Source: Lineus longissimus | Taxonomy: Eukaryota > Nemertea > Pilidiophora > Heteronemertea > Lineidae | Length of the DNA stretch: 64,000 bases | Assembly: GCF_910592395.1 (NCBI RefSeq) | Contig: NC_088312.1 | Span: 22,639,292 to 22,703,291, forward strand | Direction: 5' to 3' | Part shown: in pieces, positions 58,711 to 64,000 of the stretch | Layout of the letters: every line of letters begins with the position of its first letter | Position numbering within the stretch: the first letter of the stretch is position 1 | Notes under the pieces: model-generated | Told to the model about the DNA's origin: nothing | What the model saw: the letters and a program-made list of their open reading frames with translations, nothing else | Database searches by the model: none | Position numbers and translations under genes: made by a program

Positions 58711-61129
58711 TTTATTTCTGGTAAATTTGCTGTTTTTAGAACATAATTATAGCAAAATCTATTTTACAAACACATTTAGCTTATTTTTAGTAAGGGTTGT
58801 GCCGTAAATAGTTGTTTGAACACATGATTTGTTTACCTGATTGTTTTTTTGCAGAATACGCTAGAGATATTGTGAAATGAATTGAAGAGTTGAATTAGGT
58901 AGTAGAAGTAAACCAACAACACAAATAGTTTCAAACTGATGCACATTTGCGCCAAATATGGTTTACCTCAGAAATGAATTAATTGAATGATGCTACAATT
59001 CAGAAAGCATATTGATATAACTACTAAGTTTTATGATGACAGTGGACCAAATAATATGATTTGCTCTCAATAGCAAAATATCAGCAAGCCTCGTGATTTA
59101 TTTTTTTCACAATCTGCAAATTTATATTTCGAGATCAAACCTCTTAATGACAGAATCAGCACACAATGCCAACAATCCGATAGCTTTGGTAGAGAACCTT
59201 GATAAACACTCATATCAGTGCGAATATGGTCATTGCTGTCATTGTTTTGGAGTAGCCTCTATTTTAATCTCAGAGTTGCATCTGATAGAACTAATTCGAA
59301 AGGTTTTAAAAGTTCATAGGCTTGACAATGGTGGCTCAAATCAGCAACTGGACTGGCTCGCTTCACGGTTAGAGTTCGGGCAATCTCCACTATTACCTAT
59401 AAAGGGTTAAAGTGAGGGAGTTAGAGTTTCACATTTCACAGTACATAGCATGGATGGTACTATAGATAGATATCTCAGTTTCCACTGTATCGAGTGACAA
59501 TGATGCGAGGCGCTGGGGAGATAAACAATCGTTTTGATGTTGAATGCCAAAGGGAACTGGCGTGGGTCACACCTTTCAACCGTAACAATGAATCATGCCT
59601 TCCCATTTCAAACACTGATACCCAATTCAGGATTGTAGACAGACAGCCCTTTTTCATATTTTTAAAATCCACAAGAGGATAACGGATTGAAAATATTGTA
59701 TTTCCCAGTTTTTCAATTTCGGGGACCCTGTATGACGGTAAGAACTTGATTCTATGAATTTTCAAAAACGATGAAATAAAAACAAGGATTGGTGAAGAAC
59801 AATTTAAACCCAAAAAAACACAAGTAGCACATTTTGTTTCATAGATTCAAAGGATACCCCCCCCCCGCCCTCGATATTTAAGAAAATATTTGAAACTAAC
59901 CATGAATATTGGAGAATTGACCGAAAAAAACAGCTCAGCATCCCCACATTCTCGGACTCCTAGAGCCACCGTAACCCTGCCTAGACCTCCACAACATCAA
60001 AAGTAAAATACCAAACAAATGAAGGTTACAGTGATCACTAAAAAAAGACCAAAAACTAATGAATGTCGATTTAAAAAGCAGGTCTCACCTAATAAATAAT
60101 CAAGCGCTCTTTAACTGGTATCTGAAGACAATAATAAAACCACTTCTTGTTCTGCAAGTAGAAAAGTGAAATGAAATGAACCCCACATCATTTTGGATTA
60201 TGAGTCATACAGATCTCAATAAAGAGAATCAAAATATGTCAGTGCACAAAACAATGAAAAATATGCTTTTGGTATTTATCTATCAACAGAATTGTGTCTG
60301 TGTAACATTCGCTTTAAAATCTGTGCCTTTGACCACTACGTACTCTATTGAGAACGATGGGTCCAATGTACCTTTGAGCACAAATCATAAGCATGGCTTT
60401 CTCCACAGACAACCTGGGGACACACTCCAAGGAAAAGGATCAGTTCGTCAAATGTGCGGATGGTATAGTCCACACTCACATTAGCCAGTTGCCTTAATAT
60501 TGTATCACTAGGCTTTCATTCAAAACATGGTAGTGGAAAGATTAAGTTGACCGAACCATTTGTAGCTTTAAAAAAAAACTACACCAACATATCACTCTAA
60601 TTTCTTTGGTTTATTATCAAGGTGGTCCTGAAATACATTCTAATATATTTGGTTTGCCAAATTTGCTGCTGTAACTTATTCATACAAATTTGATATCAAT
60701 CATCAATCACAAAGAAATCTCAAATTCAATATATCAAATTCGAATGCATTATGAGAAATTCAAGAATGTATTTTGAGACTAACATGATGATAAATCCAAG
60801 AAATTTGAGCGATATTTTGCCGTTGCTTTATTTTAAAGATACAAATAGTTTGGTCAATTTATCTTTGCACTACCATTTTATGAACGAAAGCCCAGTAATA
60901 TGAGGCTGACAAGTCATTGATCTCCAAGCATGGTTTCAGTCATGATTTTACCTGATATTTTGATTTGAATTTGCCATTATCAGCAATCTTTCATTTATCC
61001 GGATTCTGAGTCATTAGTATCTCAAATAATGCTGGGATTCAAAATATCTGTCAAAAGATTTAATTTTTATTGCAATGATCTTGGTATTTTGTGTTACAAA
61101 TATAGGATTGATCTGACACACACAGAATC
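58711..61129. other. Intergenic DNA, no gene recognised
   Basis: AT-rich. Plus-strand frames at 59093-59410 and 60176-60484 show no domain or splice context. A 10-base C run is at 59857-59866. Confidence 0.35.
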
Positions 61130-61830
61130 TCAGGGATATTTTTAGATGATGATTCATTTCTGTCTCGAGAAATCCTGGAGATTCTGACATCCAGAAACCA
61201 CCGGAAGAAAACTATACTCATTCTGCCCAGGTAATTACTTTAAAGGTCACATTGGAGAAATCCATCATGTTTGGAAAAAATACCTGTTATTCTGAGAGAC
61301 ATTTGATTAGTAATCTATAAGATCAATTCTTTTATGCGTCATTAGATGATGGGAGATCCCTGGGAATCTAAAATTGTCCGTTTTCACTCTCTGCCAGTTC
61401 TCACTTCCGATCAACAATAGATTTAAAACACTGCCCACTTATCGTTTTTCGAAATGTTACGTAGGAGAAATCCTTTATACCAGAAAACACCTCTTATATT
61501 TATAAACAACGATGAATAATACATATTATTAAGAGTTTGATATTGAATATCAGTGGGTCAATGGTCATTTTGAAAACAAGAACCTAAATTTCAGCCCACT
61601 TAAATTTTTTTCAAAGGTCAACTTGGGAAAATCCTTTTAACGTCGGAAAACACCTTTATTTTTAGTAACAATTTATTGACAGTCTTTATTTCTAATATCT
61701 TTAATTTTGTGTTGAATCATTTGATATTGTAGATTGAATCATTGGAAGCTAAAACTGATCATCTCGATAGGTCACGAAAACTGAGACAAACTTTAAAGAT
61801 CACAAAATTCCATTTTGGGTGTGGGCCTTA
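61130..61830. repeat. Degenerate array (AAAGGTCA...GGAGAAATCC type)
   Basis: Copies near 61232, 61450, 61614 and 61794 share AAAGGTCA or AAATGTTACG, TGGGAGAAATCC or GGGAAAATCC, CAGAAAACACC or CGGAAAACACC, and a TTATxTTTA block. Spacing is about 165-220 bp. The last copy is partial. Confidence 0.6.
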
Positions 61831-64000
61831 CAACAGATGTTGATGCCAACAACAGCGATATTCGATGAAATCATTTCAAAATAAGTTAAAAGGGCATGAA
61901 CGGACAGCTCATCGAAATAGAAATATTTTCGATAAAGGACAGACTAAGTCTCGTGACTGATATTCTGAAACTGGGGTCCAAAATGAGTCATTTCTGAGGG
62001 TAAGATGTCCTAGACAAACTTTATAGGTCGGTTTTTCTATGTAGCAGCTGGCTAATGTCAGCACATCGCATCCATCCACCTTCGATAATCGTACACTTTA
62101 AGAAATCTAACTGAGTAGAAGAAGAAGAAGAAGAAGATATTGAAGAATTTATTTCATTATGAAATAAAAAGTAGACGCCGATACAAACGAAAGCTTTTAC
62201 TTTCCAAAATCTAGATATTTCGTGAAACACCCCAAAAATAAAACGCAAGTGAAAATTAGGCGATTTACAGTAAGGTACTTAGTATCATGGCACATGCTGT
62301 GATAGAAGTGTTGATGAAATGCAGACAGAGCGACTCTTTTTTACGAACAAGGGATAAAACATTTCTTAAGAATCAAATACAAAACGTTGCTGCACTCGAT
62401 TATGCTTCCGTCTCCGAGAAAGCGTGGGCAACAAATCCTGCATCAAACAGGAAATCCTGCCGTTGACATTCACGAGAACGGGATTCACCCTGGCGACTTT
62501 TGATGCCAAGCTATATTGGGATCCGATAAAAGGTTTGTACAATCGTGGGCGGTGAATCTTGATTGTAAAAGCTTTTTACAAAGATTTTTCTTGTTTGACT
62601 TATATGGACAAATTAGTTGTATATAATACATGATCTGGCCATAAAATGACTTGTGGGAATTCCGTAAGTGATGACAGGCAGTATTTTGCTTATATTTAGG
62701 TATGATATGTGATTATTGTATGGATTCCTTTGCTAATAGGCCCATATTAGAACAGAACCGAGTCAGGTTAGTCGGATGCCATTGGATTTCCAGTCCAAAT
62801 GAAAGGGATCTTGGTCTATTTTAGAGGTTCTGATACGGTGGGCAGACATTCCAGACTCCTATTTTGTGATGGGATTAGGAACATATGAGATATTGTTTTA
62901 TTGGTAAATCTGTGCACGAGAATAGAATTGGAAGGTCAACCATCAGTCACAATCTTATATTTTTCACCAATGAGTCAGACTTCATGAAAAATAATACTGA
63001 AATTTTGAAAATGTGTTTTTTCAACCCAGCAGTGCTTTTCAGCTATTCCTTAAGGAATTACTGGTGCAAGCCCGCTCTTATAGTTATTGTGACCAAAGGT
63101 ATACGCTGACTGAGTTCCAATGAAACATTAAGGTTTCTAAAACGGCGCTCTGGGAAGAGATACGAGATATCTTTTGACCATGGTAATTTTGTCATACAGC
63201 GAGACAAAACCAACCTGCAGAAACGATCAGACTGAGTCCTTCAGTATTGGGTTTGGCCACCTGGGCTTGTTGAGAGTGTGTGTATGAGAGGGACCCAAGT
63301 CCGGCCTGGCTGAGGGTTGCAAGAATGGCGCCATGTAGGTTGGTACACAGCAAGTGGTGGATCTAGGGCGGTTTAGTCACCGGAACTGATTCACTAACAA
63401 ATATTGCCTGCAAGCATCTTAAAACTTGAAATATATTAGAAGGTGTAAAAACAACAAAGGCACCTTATGAAATGTTAGTGTCATTTGTACTATTGAGAAT
63501 GCCTCATTTTGAACGACATTTATAGCTCTTTGATAATTTTAAGCTTAAAAGGTCGAGAAATTGGGAAACACCTCCGAAAGTTATTTAGGATGAGTTATCT
63601 GACTGATCTAAAATAGTTCAATTGATCAAACAAATATTATTTGGTAATATAAACAAATCATAACGATTATTATAAAAATAAACTGGAAAACACCCATGAG
63701 GGATGAGTCATCCATTATCGATGCTATAAATATCCCGATAGCTTATCAATCAGAACCCTAGATAGAGATAGTATCGGGGACTCCTGCCTATTTACGATGT
63801 CCGATTCAAAAATAGCATCCACTTACTCTCAGATTACGCAAATGTTTCAAGGGTGTTTTCCGCGACACGTCAAAGATTGATGTCAGCGATTGATTTCACG
63901 CGGTGATAAATCGTAAGGCGATGTCGGCGGATTGATTATTGATGTATAAGGGGTGTAGCTGGATTAGCGAGAACGTCACAGAATAAACAATAGTGTTGAG
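61831..64000. other. Intergenic DNA; possible promoter-like end
   Basis: No gene recognised. A GAA/AGA triplet run is at about 62115-62136. Near the right edge the plus strand has a perfect AP-1 site (TGAGTCA, about 63705), TATAAATA (about 63724), GATA-type sites and TGTATAAGGGG (about 63942), which could precede a plus-strand gene outside the window. Confidence 0.3.

Overview
This window looks like AT-rich nuclear DNA of a metazoan, most likely a marine invertebrate; I cannot name the species. It has no prokaryote-style gene packing. Coding information sits in short exons with consensus splice sites, separated by kilobase introns, and the rest is dominated by degenerate tandem repeats. Nearly all longer open frames are either chance frames or by-products of minisatellites.

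One gene can be read with confidence. It lies on the minus strand from about 20.6 kb down past the left edge of the window. Its pieces, in transcript order, are: two alternative TATA promoters (TSS near 20594 and 16585), each followed by a 24-nt coding first exon (MAYSDNSE or MSRPYITM, both phase 0); an exon at 14064-14139 encoding a hydrophobic signal-peptide-like segment; a 27-nt microexon at 3292-3318; and an exon at 2418-2595 carrying the first half of a CUB domain. All phases agree (0/0, 1/1, 1/1). The product is inferred to be a secreted or membrane-anchored CUB protein. Its C-terminal part, including the second half of the CUB domain, lies beyond position 1 or was not found.

The two promoters are strikingly alike: an identical 11-base TATA core, a CCAAT element 46-48 bp upstream of the TATA (in opposite orientations), an initiator-like CA at 30-31 bp, an ATG-free leader, and an 8-codon exon ending in a strong donor.

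The 10.7-kb intron between the signal exon and the microexon contains purine-rich GAAATGA-type repeats (9.7-10.5 kb) and a minisatellite with a 66-bp higher-order unit (11.0-12.05 kb).

From 20.7 to 64 kb no gene can be established. This stretch holds many low-copy, diverged tandem arrays with units of about 100-230 bp, two minisatellites (26-bp and 24-bp units), an array of alternating palindromes (40.85-41.07 kb), a 106-bp-arm foldback element (58.09-58.32 kb), a 34-bp-arm inverted repeat, a Tigger-like transposon end, poly-G tracts up to 27 bases, and a few coding-like relics. A motif-dense stretch at 58.55-58.71 kb could be a regulatory element.
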